Shown here: one piece after another, positions 7,516 through 16,384 of the stretch
Layout of the letters: the number at the start of each line of letters is the position of its first letter
Numbering within the stretch: position 1 is the stretch's first letter
DNA from: CAZZCS01 sp964652645
GTDB taxonomy: Bacteria; Cloacimonadota; Cloacimonadia; Cloacimonadales; Cloacimonadaceae
Direction of reading: 5' to 3'
Length of the DNA: 33,049 nt
NCBI GenBank assembly: GCA_964652645.1
Contig: CAZZCS010000016.1
Location: 1-33,049, forward strand
Position numbers and translations under genes: made by a program
Notes under the pieces: model-generated
Told to the model about the DNA's origin: nothing
Databases searched by the model: none
Seen by the model: only the letters and a program-made list of their open reading frames with translations

Positions 7516-8718
7516 ATGAAGATACTGGTTTTAAACTGTGGAAGCTCTTCGATAAAATATCAATTTATCAATATGGAGTCCAATGAAGTTCTCGTCGATG
7601 GAATCGTAGAAAAGATCGGCGAAGACATAGCGCTTTTTACCTATAAAAGCGAGATTTACACCAAAAAGAAACGTGAGATGGTGATTGAAAACCACGAGCA
7701 GGGTTTGCAATTGATCATAGATTCTCTGCAAGACCAAAATCACGGCGTGATCAAAAATATCCGTGAGATCGATGCTGTGGGTCACAGATTGGTACATGCC
7801 GGCGAGCACTACTCCGATGCTGTAGTGATCTCGGATCACGTGATAGACGTGGTGACAGAGTGCATCTCTCTGGCTCCCTTGCACAACCCCGCAAACCTCA
7901 AGGGTGTGGAAGCGGTCAAGGCAAACATGCCCGATATGCCCCAGTGCGGTGTGTTTGATACAGCTTTTCATCAGACCATGCCAGCGCATGCCTATATGTA
8001 TCCGCTGCCCCTGGATCTTTATAATACCAATAAGATACGCCGTTACGGTTTTCACGGCACTTCGCATAAATACGTGAGCCAGACTGCTGCCAATTTTGTG
8101 GGCCGGGATCTCCGCGAATTGAAGATCATCTCCTGTCATGCTGGGAATGGGGCTTCCATTACTGCCATAGACGGCGGAGTTTCCATCGATACCTCCATGG
8201 GTCTCACCCCGCTGGAAGGCCTGATGATGGGTACTCGCTGTGGAGATCTGGATCCTGCTATACCCATCTACATGCAGCAACAGCTCGGGATGAGCGTCGA
8301 TGAAGTAAATACTATTTTGAACAAAAAAAGTGGCATGCTGGGGCTTTCCCACATTTCCAATGATATGCGCACAATCGAGGAAGAGATTTTGGAAAAGAAG
8401 AATCCCAAGGCTATCCTTGGCCACGACGTATATTGCTATCGGATCAAGAAATACATCGGTAGCTATTTTGCAGCGTTAAACGGTTTGGACATCCTGATCT
8501 TCACGGGTGGAGTTGGCGAGAGAATGCCGATTATGCGGGCTCAAGTCTGCCACAATATGGAAGCTCTGGGCATCATCCTGAACGAAGAGGAAAACGCCAG
8601 ATTTACAGACGATATCCAGGTACTGAGTACTCCTGAATCAAAAGTCACAGTTCTCAAGGTTCCGACCAATGAAGAGCTGATGATCGCATTGGAAACCCAA
8701 AGACTGCTGTCGAAGTAG
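7516..8718 (+). CDS. ackA: Acetate kinase
   Basis: Cytosolic enzyme that interconverts acetyl phosphate + ADP and acetate + ATP, the substrate-level phosphorylation step of acetate-forming fermentation. At 400 residues it has full family length. Signatures visible in order: NCGSSSIKYQ at the N-terminus (ASKHA phosphate-1), GHRLVHAGEHY (substrate Arg), YGFHGTSHKYV (catalytic His), HAGNGAS, DTSMGLTPLEGLMMGTRCGD (second catalytic Arg), and FTGGVGER near the end (adenosine site). ATG 7516 is preceded by GAGAGG at 7505-7510. No phosphotransacetylase gene is in the window. The next gene, a sensor kinase, starts 4 nt after its stop, suggesting co-transcription. Function is certain; an operon role for acetyl phosphate in signalling would be speculation. 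Confidence 0.97.
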   Translation: MKILVLNCGSSSIKYQFINMESNEVLVDGIVEKIGEDIALFTYKSEIYTKKKREMVIENHEQGLQLIIDSLQDQNHGVIKNIREIDAVGHRLVHAGEHYSDAVVISDHVIDVVTECISLAPLHNPANLKGVEAVKANMPDMPQCGVFDTAFHQTMPAHAYMYPLPLDLYNTNKIRRYGFHGTSHKYVSQTAANFVGRDLRELKIISCHAGNGASITAIDGGVSIDTSMGLTPLEGLMMGTRCGDLDPAIPIYMQQQLGMSVDEVNTILNKKSGMLGLSHISNDMRTIEEEILEKKNPKAILGHDVYCYRIKKYIGSYFAALNGLDILIFTGGVGERMPIMRAQVCHNMEALGIILNEEENARFTDDIQVLSTPESKVTVLKVPTNEELMIALETQRLLSK

Positions 8719-8722
8719 GAAA

Positions 8723-9267
8723 ATGAATAGTCCCACCTTCTATCATAAACTGTACAACGAATCCCCTGTATCGATCTGGGTAGAGGATTTCTCGGAGATC
8801 GTAGATTACCTCCTTGGTCTCAAGGACGAAGGGATCACGGATCTGAGAGCTTACTTTTATACCTATCCGGATAAACTGATGGCCTGCATCGGCCTTCTCA
8901 AAGTGGTCGATGTCAATAACGCCACGATCAGGCTTTACAAAGCGAGCAGCAAAGCTGTATTGTACTCATCTCTGGACCAGGTTTTTCGGGAAGAATCAAT
9001 CCCAAACATGCTCGAGTCCATCATCGCTTTGGGTGAGGGCAGGCTCAGTTTTGAAAGCCAGGGCATAAACTATGACCTGGAGGGGAACAAGATCTTCTTC
9101 AGGATGTCTTGGACAGTTCCCGGTGGGGACACGCCAGATTATGGGAACGTCATCGTTGTGATCCAGGACTTGACGCGGCTCGATCAGATCAGCAAAGAGC
9201 TCGTAGAACGGGAAACCCTCTTTCGCTGCGTCTTCGAGCAGACCACAGAAGGCATGATGCTGATCGA
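8723..9267 (+). CDS. Hybrid sensor histidine kinase, N-terminal part (broken by assembly gap)
   Basis: The N-terminal piece of a PAS-PAS-GAF-PAS-histidine kinase-receiver protein. The first PAS domain (FYHKLYNESPVSIWVEDFSE through VIVVIQDLTRLDQI, residues about 8-155) is followed by the start of a second PAS domain (LFRCVFEQTTEGMMLI). The authentic sequence appears to end at 9267. Joining 9267 directly to 9387 restores one frame (MLI-D-HEGKIFLVNG) and gives a 959-residue protein. No transmembrane segment is seen here, so sensing is probably cytosolic. It begins 4 nt after ackA. Confidence 0.85.
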
Positions 9268-9367
9268 AGACATCTGCCGCATCTATGCAAACTATCCGGA
9301 ATGGAACACGCAAGTGTTGGTAGCCTCAGTGCGTCACCCTGTGCACATCATCCAGTCAGCAAAGCTG
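9259..9367 (+). pseudogene. Transaldolase-like fragment, probably a misassembled contig end
   Basis: From about 9263 the frame continues as LIEDICRIYANYPEW followed by TQVLVASVRHPVHIIQSAKL. This matches the region near the C-terminus of small (TalC/F6P-aldolase-type) transaldolases, where bacterial enzymes read TQIIAASIRHPQHV. It makes no sense inside a PAS domain. The 9-mer GCTGATCGA occurs both at 9259-9267 and, after the N run, at 9378-9386. The fragment is best explained as a piece of a transaldolase gene from elsewhere, joined through a short shared sequence. No transaldolase gene proper is in the window. Confidence 0.75.
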
Positions 9368-9377
9368 NNNNNNNNNN
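9368..9377. other. Assembly gap (10 N)
   Basis: Ten N bases mark a scaffold join of unknown true length inside the sensor kinase gene. The flanking 9-mer repeat suggests the real gap is zero or negative. Confidence 0.99.
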
Positions 9378-9378
9378 G

Positions 9379-11721
9379 CTGATCGATCATGAGGGGAAGA
9401 TTTTCCTGGTCAATGGGGCTATGGAAAAACTGATGGATGTGGAAGCAGCGTCCATTATTGGAACAGAAGTTTCAGAGGTTTACGAGCAGTTCAGCAAGAC
9501 GATCCAGCCTCAGGACAGTCTGAATATCGGGGCCGATCAGATCAACTTTGCCCTGGCTACATCCCTCGAGGGGAGCAGTACATACGAATACAAGTTCGTA
9601 GATAGCAGGCACAAGCTCCACGCTCACAGACAGACCGTTACCCGGATCAATACATCCAAAGAGCCCATCTATGCTCTGATTATAAACGACCTGAGCCCTG
9701 CCTACAAATCAGAAGTCAGCACCAGGGTAATGCACCAGATCAGTCATGCCATAAACGTGACGGATTCTCTGGATGATCTATTTACCACGATCCACCAGGA
9801 ACTGGGACGCCTGGTAGATGTCACAAACTTCTACATCGCTCTTTATGACAATAAGAGTAATCTCATCACCTTCCCCTACCTCGTGGATGAGATGAATGAA
9901 GACCCCAGTCCGATTGAAGCTGATGATGTCAAATCCCTTACTGTACAAGTGATTCGAGAAGCCCAAACCCTGCTGCTGGATCAGGATTCGATCATTGAGA
10001 GGACGGATAGAAGCTTGCTTCTGGGAGTACAGTGTAAAAACTGGCTGGGAGTTCCTCTGCTCTTGAACAGTGAGGTCATCGGAGCCATGGTGGTGCAGAG
10101 TTATCGCCAGGCAGATCTGTATGATCACAGCGATCAGCTTCTGCTGGAATCAATCTCCGAACAGATTGCTTTTGCCTTGCACAAAAAACGTACCGATGAA
10201 GATATCAGCGTCTTGATTCAAGCCATTGAACAGGCCGGAGAGGGCATAATAATCTTCTCTCCTGAGGGCTTTATCAAGTATGTAAATACAATCTTTGAGA
10301 AAACTACAGGCTACAAGCGCATTGAACTCCTGGATAAGCCCGTAGAATACCTGCCCTTCGATCAGAATAGCCGGATCGATATGCAGCAGTCGTGGCTCAG
10401 AGTCCGCAGCTCCCAACCCTGGCGCGGGAAGATTGATCTGATCCGCAAGGACGGGGCCAAGATAACTCTGGATATGGTAGTAAAGCCAGTGGTGGACAAG
10501 GAAAACAGGCTTTCCAGTATCATCGCCAGTTGTAAAGATATTACCTACGAGATCATGCGGGAAGAGCAGCTCAAGCGCACCCAGCGCCTGGAAGCTATCG
10601 GCCGCTTGACGGGGGGTATCGCCCACGATTTCAATAACGTCCTCAGTGCCATCATCGGTTATGCCGAGCTGGCCGGAGATGATGTAGATCAAGGTTCGGA
10701 ATGCGCCTTGAATCTCTATGAAGTGCTAAAATCCGCTACTCGAGCCAAGGAAATGATCAGCCACCTGATCTCCTTCAGCCGTCAGGAAGAATCCAAGACG
10801 GAGATTATAGAGCTCGTGGATCACGTCCGTGAATCCATCCGGTTTCTCCGTTCCTATCTGCCCAAATCGATCATTATCAAAGAACGCTATGATGCCAAAA
10901 AGAGCACTGTAATCGCAGTGCCAGGGCAGATCCATCAGATCCTCATGAATCTGGGCACCAATGCCGGACACGCCATTCGTCACGATCATGGAGTAATCGA
11001 GGTTTCCGTAGAACAAGTTGCCTTTAGAAGCAAAGATATGTTGGGATTTCCAGAGCTGGAACAGTGCCACTATCTGCGGATAACGGTGGCTGATAATGGA
11101 GACGGCATCGATAATGCCCTTCTGGACCATATCTTCGATCCCTATTTCACCACCAAGACGGCCACTGAAGGTACCGGACTGGGGCTCTCCATTGTGCATA
11201 GTATAGTCTCGGCACATCATGGAGCCATTCGCGTCGAGAGTAGGGTCGGCAATGGCACGAACTTCCATATCTATCTGCCGCTATACAATGCAGATAAGTG
11301 GTATCCTGTAGCAGGAGAATACGATCAGGATATGGATGTTTCGGGTGGCGAGAATATCATGTTTGTCGATGATGAACCCATGCTGGTAAATGTGTTCAGG
11401 CAAGGCTTGATGAAGCTGGGATACAAGGTGGAAGGTTTTACCGATCCACGTAAGGCCCTGGAGTATTTTTCCAAGCACAAGGAATCAGTCGATATAGTCA
11501 TCACCGATACCACTATGCCCTTTATGAATGGTATAGATCTTTCCGAGCAACTCCTCAAGATCAAACCGGAGATTCCGATTATTATCTGTACGGGATTCAC
11601 GACTCTGATCTCTGCTGAGGAGGCTACTGCCAAGGGAATAAGGGAGTTTGTGATGAAACCCTTCAAGATTCGCGAGATTGCCAATCGGGTAAGAGAAATT
11701 CTATCCGAAGAGAGAGCCTGA
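9379..11721 (+). CDS. Hybrid sensor histidine kinase, main part: PAS-GAF-PAS-HisKA-HATPase-REC
   Basis: Continuation of the 8723 gene; positions below are for the rejoined 959-residue protein. The second PAS domain resumes at LIDHEGKIFLVNGAMEKLM. A GAF domain spans about 293-450 and a third PAS domain about 455-579. HisKA follows with IGRLTGGIAHDFNNVLSAII (phospho-acceptor His595). The ATPase domain spans about 690-815 (N-box NLGTNAGHAI, DNGDGID, YFTTK, GTGLGLSIV). The C-terminal receiver spans about 837-957 (FVDDEP, phospho-acceptor Asp889 in ITDTTMP, conserved Lys in VMKPFK). It is a soluble, intramolecular phosphorelay protein. It ends 1 nt before the S4-protein start. Frames opening near 9109 in this phase are artefacts upstream of the gap. 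Confidence 0.9.
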   Translation: MIDHEGKIFLVNGAMEKLMDVEAASIIGTEVSEVYEQFSKTIQPQDSLNIGADQINFALATSLEGSSTYEYKFVDSRHKLHAHRQTVTRINTSKEPIYALIINDLSPAYKSEVSTRVMHQISHAINVTDSLDDLFTTIHQELGRLVDVTNFYIALYDNKSNLITFPYLVDEMNEDPSPIEADDVKSLTVQVIREAQTLLLDQDSIIERTDRSLLLGVQCKNWLGVPLLLNSEVIGAMVVQSYRQADLYDHSDQLLLESISEQIAFALHKKRTDEDISVLIQAIEQAGEGIIIFSPEGFIKYVNTIFEKTTGYKRIELLDKPVEYLPFDQNSRIDMQQSWLRVRSSQPWRGKIDLIRKDGAKITLDMVVKPVVDKENRLSSIIASCKDITYEIMREEQLKRTQRLEAIGRLTGGIAHDFNNVLSAIIGYAELAGDDVDQGSECALNLYEVLKSATRAKEMISHLISFSRQEESKTEIIELVDHVRESIRFLRSYLPKSIIIKERYDAKKSTVIAVPGQIHQILMNLGTNAGHAIRHDHGVIEVSVEQVAFRSKDMLGFPELEQCHYLRITVADNGDGIDNALLDHIFDPYFTTKTATEGTGLGLSIVHSIVSAHHGAIRVESRVGNGTNFHIYLPLYNADKWYPVAGEYDQDMDVSGGENIMFVDDEPMLVNVFRQGLMKLGYKVEGFTDPRKALEYFSKHKESVDIVITDTTMPFMNGIDLSEQLLKIKPEIPIIICTGFTTLISAEEATAKGIREFVMKPFKIREIANRVREILSEERA

Positions 11722-11722
11722 T

Positions 11723-11992
11723 ATGAGAATAGACATGTTTCTGAACAAGATGTGTCTCACGAAGACACGTTCCATTGCCAAAAACGCCTGTGACAAAAAC
11801 CTTGTTACAATCAACGGCAAGACTGCCAAAGCCAGCGCCGAGGTGCATGTCGGCGACGAGATCATCTTCAAGCTTTACGGCTTTGCCCACACCATCAAGG
11901 TAGAGGCTATTCCGGCTGGTAACGTTGCCAAGAAAGATGCCTCGAGCTATTATACCATGTTGAACCGCAGTGAGTTAAACACTACGGAATAA
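11723..11992 (+). CDS. S4-domain RNA-binding protein (Hsp15/RqcP-like)
   Basis: A small 89-residue protein made up of one S4 RNA-binding domain: MRIDMFLNKMCLTKTRSIAK, then NLVTINGKTAKASAEVHVGD. This is the pattern of Hsp15 and RqcP/YabO proteins, which bind the ribosomal large subunit and help handle stalled peptidyl-tRNA. The sequence places it in the family but does not separate the two subtypes. ATG 11723 lies 1 nt after the kinase stop and the next gene begins 3 nt after its own stop, so it belongs to a tight operon. Confidence 0.85.
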   Translation: MRIDMFLNKMCLTKTRSIAKNACDKNLVTINGKTAKASAEVHVGDEIIFKLYGFAHTIKVEAIPAGNVAKKDASSYYTMLNRSELNTTE

Positions 11993-11995
11993 TCG

Positions 11996-12985
11996 ATGTT
12001 ACACTCTATTATGCAGTCCCGTTTGTCCAAGACGGGACTGTTTCTGTTTATTGCTCTGTTTAGCTGGGCTTTGTGTAGGGCAGAGCCGGTCTTTAGCAAT
12101 GATGTAATCAGGATTTTTGCAGATACGCAGCATGTGAGCTATGCCAGTAGCGTAGCAGAGCAACTCACCGATAAGATCTATAGCTTGCATCGTGAGATCG
12201 GAATCTATCCGGAGCTGAGCGCAGATTTTATCATCGTCCCATCCCGCCCTGCCTATCAAGCCCTCACAAAGCATAAAGCGGTAATTGTAGAACATAGTGA
12301 TGCTTTCTATTCTCCCAAAGATAGAGCCGTCTATATCAGGAGTCCTGAACAGATCAGCGACAACTATCTCAAAATCCTGATGCACGAATACATCCACTGG
12401 TATGTGGACTATATCTTTGGCCGGGCTCCTCTCTGGTTTCATGAAGGCATGGCGGTGCAGTATTCCCATCAGTTGGGATACGATCGCTACTACAGGTTTG
12501 TACGCTCCACTTTTTGGGGAGAGAAGATTCATCTGAACCAGATGTATCATCGCTATCCCCAGGAGAAGAAAGACTGGGATCTCTTCTATGTGACATCAGC
12601 GTTTGTGATCAAATACGTGCGAGACGACCAGCCTGAAGCCTGGAAGAGATTCTGGGATTTTGCTGCCAGGCATCCTGGCGCTTCTTTCTCCAATACCTTT
12701 TACAATAGCTATGGTGCTACGGCAAATAGCTTTGCCAATGGCTTTGAATCCTACGCTCGCAGGATCGGCTGGCAATATCTGTTTCTGGGGATCAATGGTT
12801 TCATCTTTGCTATGATGCCCTTCCTGCTCATCATTACCCACTACAAGCGACGCAGAAGACAGAGAATGCTGCCGGATCTGGCACTTGAGATATCCCCTGA
12901 AGAAGGGGACGACAGCGATAAAAGCATTGACAGGGAAACCGAGGATGGTAGCATTGAGAAAGATGAGGTGAATCTTGAGAAATAA
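11996..12985 (+). CDS. Membrane-anchored gluzincin-like metallopeptidase (peptidase MA family)
   Basis: A predicted exported zinc protease of 329 residues. An N-terminal signal segment (about 13-30) precedes the extracytoplasmic domain. The zinc motif HEYIH is at 130-134, followed by WFHEGMA with Glu150 as likely third ligand, the HExxH-(15-20)-E arrangement of gluzincins. A hydrophobic segment at about 260-278 (FLGINGFIFAMMPFLLIITH) and a basic RRRRQR stretch anchor it in the membrane, with an acidic cytosolic tail. The substrate is unknown. All three zinc ligands are present, so it is likely active. Its 3' end overlaps the next gene by 11 nt. Confidence 0.8.
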   Translation: MLHSIMQSRLSKTGLFLFIALFSWALCRAEPVFSNDVIRIFADTQHVSYASSVAEQLTDKIYSLHREIGIYPELSADFIIVPSRPAYQALTKHKAVIVEHSDAFYSPKDRAVYIRSPEQISDNYLKILMHEYIHWYVDYIFGRAPLWFHEGMAVQYSHQLGYDRYYRFVRSTFWGEKIHLNQMYHRYPQEKKDWDLFYVTSAFVIKYVRDDQPEAWKRFWDFAARHPGASFSNTFYNSYGATANSFANGFESYARRIGWQYLFLGINGFIFAMMPFLLIITHYKRRRRQRMLPDLALEISPEEGDDSDKSIDRETEDGSIEKDEVNLEK

Positions 12986-13430
12986 AATCCTTCTGATCAT
13001 AAGCATGATCCTGGCTCTTAGCTGTGTGCACGCAGAGACGCAGGCCAAGAACCCCGTGCATGCCATGCTGTATTCTGCCTTTATTCCCGGTGGAGGACAG
13101 GTCTATAACGGCAAGTATCTCAAAGCGGGTGTGGTCGTAGGCATTCAGGCCTACTTTGTGGGAGCTTCCATCTATCATGATGGCAAACAAGACGAGTATG
13201 CCAAAAAAGCCAATTCAGCAGTCCTGGCCTCAGACAGGCTCTTCTACGAGAAGAAGAGAGATGAATATGGGGACAAACAGCGCAGTGACTACTGGTGGAT
13301 AGGGATCACGGCAGTGCTGTCCATCGCTGATGCCTTCGTCGATGCCCATCTATTTGACTATCAGGAGCAAAAGGAGAAAGTACGGCTCAGGTTTGAGGAC
13401 AAGATGCTAATGCTCTCCACAGACTGGTAG
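12975..13430 (+). CDS. DUF5683-like small membrane/exported protein
   Basis: A 151-residue protein with a cleavable signal (IISMILALSCVHA), a conserved SAFIPGGGQVYNGKYLKAG motif and two further hydrophobic stretches (about 50-65 and 104-118). The SxxxPGxGQxYN motif is that of the DUF5683 family, whose function is unknown. TTG 12975 is the likely start because GAGGTG (12965-12970) sits 4 nt upstream. This start overlaps the end of the protease gene, pointing to translational coupling. The middle contains a charged, probably helical stretch (KKANSAVLASDRLFYEKKRDEY is about this region). Confidence 0.7.
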   Translation: MRNKILLIISMILALSCVHAETQAKNPVHAMLYSAFIPGGGQVYNGKYLKAGVVVGIQAYFVGASIYHDGKQDEYAKKANSAVLASDRLFYEKKRDEYGDKQRSDYWWIGITAVLSIADAFVDAHLFDYQEQKEKVRLRFEDKMLMLSTDW

Positions 13431-13436
13431 GCATCA

Positions 13437-14219
13437 GTGAAACGTATCTCTCTATTCATCTTGCTCTTACTACCCTTGTTGTTAATGGCCGCAAGGATAA
13501 AACCCAGAGAGATTGAACAGGAGATCCTCAGAGCTACCAATTTTGAACGGGAAAGCCTCGGCTTTGAACCGCTAAAATACGATTCTGGACTGGCAGATCT
13601 GGCCAGATACCACAGCGCCAATATGGCCAGGCACGATTTCTTTGCTCACGAAGACCACGAGGGTAAGACTGTGGGATCACGCGCTCAAGCTCAATACTCG
13701 CAGCTCTTGTACGTCTCCATCGGCGAAAACCTGGCTTCGCTCACCAATGCTACAGATTCCAAAATGGTCGTCACAGAGGCTATATCAGGCTGGATGGATT
13801 CCCCGGGGCACAGAGAGAATATCCTGAATTCCCGCTTTACTCATCTGGGGGTAGGAGTGATAGTGGAGGGTCGGAAGGTATTGATAACCCAAGTCTTTGT
13901 CTATCCGATGGTAAAGCTGATTTCGAAGATTCCAAATACTGTGGATAAGGATCGGGAGCTGGTTCTTTATTGCGAGTACATGAGAGATGGTGGGGCAGAG
14001 CGTTACGAGGGTTATCTGCATTACCCGGATCGAAACCAGAAACACTTTATAGACGAGCGCACTTATGTAGTGGGCTTTGAGCCAGTTCCGCTGAAGTGGA
14101 CTGGTAAGCGGGCTTTTTCTGTAAGGCTACAGTTCCGCGGCGGGCCGGGTACCTACGTCCTCACCTTTGGTGAAGGGGGGACTTTTATCAATAACGGTTT
14201 TGCTATTCAGGTACGTTGA
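13437..14219 (+). CDS. Exported CAP (SCP/PR1-like) domain protein
   Basis: A 260-residue protein with a signal peptide (about 1-18) and a CAP domain (about 25-160): ILRATNFERESLGFEPLKYD, HSANMARHDFFAHEDHEG, SIGENLA, and WMDSPGHRENILN (CAP motif). The conserved His/Glu cavity residues are visible. Bacterial CAP proteins are secreted; their biochemical role is mostly unsettled. Residues about 165-260 form a beta-rich C-terminal extension. GTG 13437 is chosen because the next ATG (codon 17) would destroy the signal peptide. The Shine-Dalgarno is weak. Its stop codon overlaps the converging exonuclease gene by 17 bp. Confidence 0.85.
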   Translation: MKRISLFILLLLPLLLMAARIKPREIEQEILRATNFERESLGFEPLKYDSGLADLARYHSANMARHDFFAHEDHEGKTVGSRAQAQYSQLLYVSIGENLASLTNATDSKMVVTEAISGWMDSPGHRENILNSRFTHLGVGVIVEGRKVLITQVFVYPMVKLISKIPNTVDKDRELVLYCEYMRDGGAERYEGYLHYPDRNQKHFIDERTYVVGFEPVPLKWTGKRAFSVRLQFRGGPGTYVLTFGEGGTFINNGFAIQVR

Positions 14220-14979
14220 TTTTGATATAGATGGGGCAGTGATCGCTTCCCATCACATCTGGCCTGATCCCTGCCTCGATGAGCTGGCCCTGGTGTTCCT
14301 GATCAACAAAGAAATAGTCTATTCTCCAGCCAATGTTTCTGGGACGGGCAGCAGCCCTGTAGCTCCACCAGGTATAATGCTCGGAGTCTTTGTTGAAGTG
14401 TCTGAAACTATCCACCCAGCCCTGCGCCACGATCTTATCAATCCAGGCTCTTTCAATCGGTAAAAAGCCAGAGTATTTCTCGTTTTCTTTGGGGTTGGCC
14501 AGGTCGATCTCGTGGTGGGCAGTATTATAATCACCTGTTACGATTATCATCTTGTTCGTCTTTCTGGATTCCTGCATGTGCTCCAGGCAACGATCATAAA
14601 AGCGGAGTTTGTAATCCAGCCTGCTGTCATTCATTTGCCCGTTTGGGAAATATATGTTGTAGATAATGAAGGATTTATATTCTGCTATGATAATCCTGCC
14701 TTCAAGATCGAACTCAGGTGTATCAAAGCCAAAACGCACATTTTGCGGCTCAATCCTGCTAAAGAGCGCAGTTCCGGAATAGCCTCTGCGTGTGGCATGA
14801 GACCAGTAGGAACGGTAGTCCACCAGCTCGGATAGTTCTTTGGGGATCTGATGCTCCTGGAGCTTCGTCTCCTGAAGTCCCAATAGATCCGGACTTTCGG
14901 TCTGGACGATCTTCAGGAAGTCCTTGTTCATAACTGCTCGTAAGCCGTTTACATTCCACGACCAAAGTGTAAGTAACAT
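14203..14979 (-). CDS. xth: Exodeoxyribonuclease III
   Basis: An apurinic/apyrimidinic endonuclease and 3'-5' exonuclease of base-excision repair, 258 residues. Catalytic motifs in order: WNVNGLRA, LQETKLQ (metal Glu), IYFPNGQM, TGDYNTAH (Asp-Asn), RIDYFFV and SDHCPI (Asp-His pair). ATG 14979 is the best start: the minus-strand sequence just upstream carries GAGGAGA and the longer frame to 15036 has no homologous residues. It follows the MATE gene by 22 nt on the same strand, so they probably share a transcript. The 3' end overlaps the converging CAP gene. Confidence 0.95.
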   Translation of the reverse strand: MLLTLWSWNVNGLRAVMNKDFLKIVQTESPDLLGLQETKLQEHQIPKELSELVDYRSYWSHATRRGYSGTALFSRIEPQNVRFGFDTPEFDLEGRIIIAEYKSFIIYNIYFPNGQMNDSRLDYKLRFYDRCLEHMQESRKTNKMIIVTGDYNTAHHEIDLANPKENEKYSGFLPIERAWIDKIVAQGWVDSFRHFNKDSEHYTWWSYRAAARPRNIGWRIDYFFVDQEHQGQLIEAGIRPDVMGSDHCPIYIKINVPE

Positions 14980-15001
14980 TGTATCTCCTCTTGTGGTATC
15001 A

Positions 15002-16384
15002 CTATAAAGGATAAGTTTTTGTGGGCATGATGTCAACGCTATTGTTGTGCTTTGGAGTTTTCCTCAAGATCAAAATCAGGAAAATTGCCGAGATCACGAC
15101 CGTGACTGCATCGGCGATGGGCAGAGCAAAGACAAGGCCATCAAAGTGCCAGAGCGTATTCAGGATGAAGATTAGAGGTATGTAGGCAATCCCCTGCCGG
15201 GAAAGAGCAACTATCAAGGCAGGCAGGGCCTTTCCCATGGCTTGCAGGGTGGCCATCAGGATCATTCCAATCGCTGCAAAAGGAATGGCAAAGACGTATG
15301 CTTCCAGGATAAGCGTCCCAATCCGGACTACTTCATCATGCTTGATGAAACTCCTTACCAGGCTTTCCGGGAAGAGGGCAAATAGAATCAGGAACGGGAT
15401 GGCAAGGGCAAGAGAGATCAGGATGGAGGTGCGGATAGTCTCGCGCATTCTGGCATAGAGCTTTGCTCCATAACTGTAACCGATGAGGGGTTGGACTCCG
15501 ATCGAGATCCCGATAAAGATGAATATCGGCAGCGAAAACACCCGGCTCGCCACTCCCATCGACGCTACATGATGGTCGCCATAAACCACTGCAAGGCTGT
15601 AAGAAAGAGAGCTCCCAATGCTCATCATAATCTGGCTCAGAGATGCAGGTATTCCGATCTTGAGGATTTCTGAGTAGATCTCTCTGCGCAGATGCAAGGT
15701 CTTGAGCGATGGTGGGACGATGCTACGTTTGCTGATATAGAAATAGCAATAGTAGCCCACGGCAAAGGAATTGCCGATCAGGGTAGCCACTGCCGCTCCC
15801 GTAACGCCCATATTTAGCATCAGGATAAAGATGGGATCGAGCGCTATATTGAGCCCCGTGCCGATCAACATCCCAGTCAGCGCGGTCTTGGCGCCACCCT
15901 CACCTCTGATGAGCTGACTCATGGTAAAATTCATCATGACAATCGGGCTTCCCAAGAGGATTATCCGCAGATAGCTGGCAGCATAGCCATAGGTGTTGTC
16001 ACTGGCTCCCACTCCCTTCAGAATGCTACCAATACTCAGGACTCCGAGGATCGAAACGAAGATCGAGACCAGCACCGAGGTAAAGATAGCCGTGGAAGTG
16101 GTTTCTCTGGCTTCATAGAACATCTTCCTGCCCAACAGGCGAGATAAGAAGGAAGCTCCGCCATTGCCAAAAATCCCTGCTATTGCCATTTGCGCCATAA
16201 AGATTGGTAAGGAAATCGTCACTGCCGCTACCTGATAGGGATCGTTCAATTGGCCGATAAAGAAGGTATCGGTCAGATTGTAGAGGATCTGTACCATCAT
16301 GCTCAAAACGGTGGGCAAGGCAAGATTGAAGATTGCCTTGGGGACTGGCATTCTGTCCAGGATAAAGAGTCTATCTTGTTCCAC
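15002..16384 (-). CDS. MATE-family multidrug/sodium-coupled efflux transporter
   Basis: An integral inner-membrane antiporter of 460 residues with about 12 predicted transmembrane helices in two six-helix halves. Family patterns include ALPTVLSMMVQILYNLTDTFFIG in the first helix region, GNGGASFLSRLLGR, and IGVQPLIGYSYGAK in the second half. This layout resembles the MepA branch. The substrate cannot be read from sequence. The start is GTG 16384 because an in-frame TGA lies just upstream; ATG at codon 12 (MPVPKAIF) is an alternative. It is divergent from the cyclase-TPR gene across a 438-bp intergenic region and is followed by exonuclease III. Confidence 0.93.
   Translation of the reverse strand: MEQDRLFILDRMPVPKAIFNLALPTVLSMMVQILYNLTDTFFIGQLNDPYQVAAVTISLPIFMAQMAIAGIFGNGGASFLSRLLGRKMFYEARETTSTAIFTSVLVSIFVSILGVLSIGSILKGVGASDNTYGYAASYLRIILLGSPIVMMNFTMSQLIRGEGGAKTALTGMLIGTGLNIALDPIFILMLNMGVTGAAVATLIGNSFAVGYYCYFYISKRSIVPPSLKTLHLRREIYSEILKIGIPASLSQIMMSIGSSLSYSLAVVYGDHHVASMGVASRVFSLPIFIFIGISIGVQPLIGYSYGAKLYARMRETIRTSILISLALAIPFLILFALFPESLVRSFIKHDEVVRIGTLILEAYVFAIPFAAIGMILMATLQAMGKALPALIVALSRQGIAYIPLIFILNTLWHFDGLVFALPIADAVTVVISAIFLILILRKTPKHNNSVDIMPTKTYPL

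Noticed and set aside
7531..8424. 297-codon open frame antisense to acetate kinase
   Set aside because: It lies wholly within ackA on the other strand, has no recognisable domain, and is explained by codon bias of the real gene.
9109..9385. Upstream extension of the kinase frame before the N gap
   Set aside because: The translation before 9379 is out of phase with the PAS domain and is arginine/histidine-rich noise; the real 5' part is at 8723-9267 in another frame.
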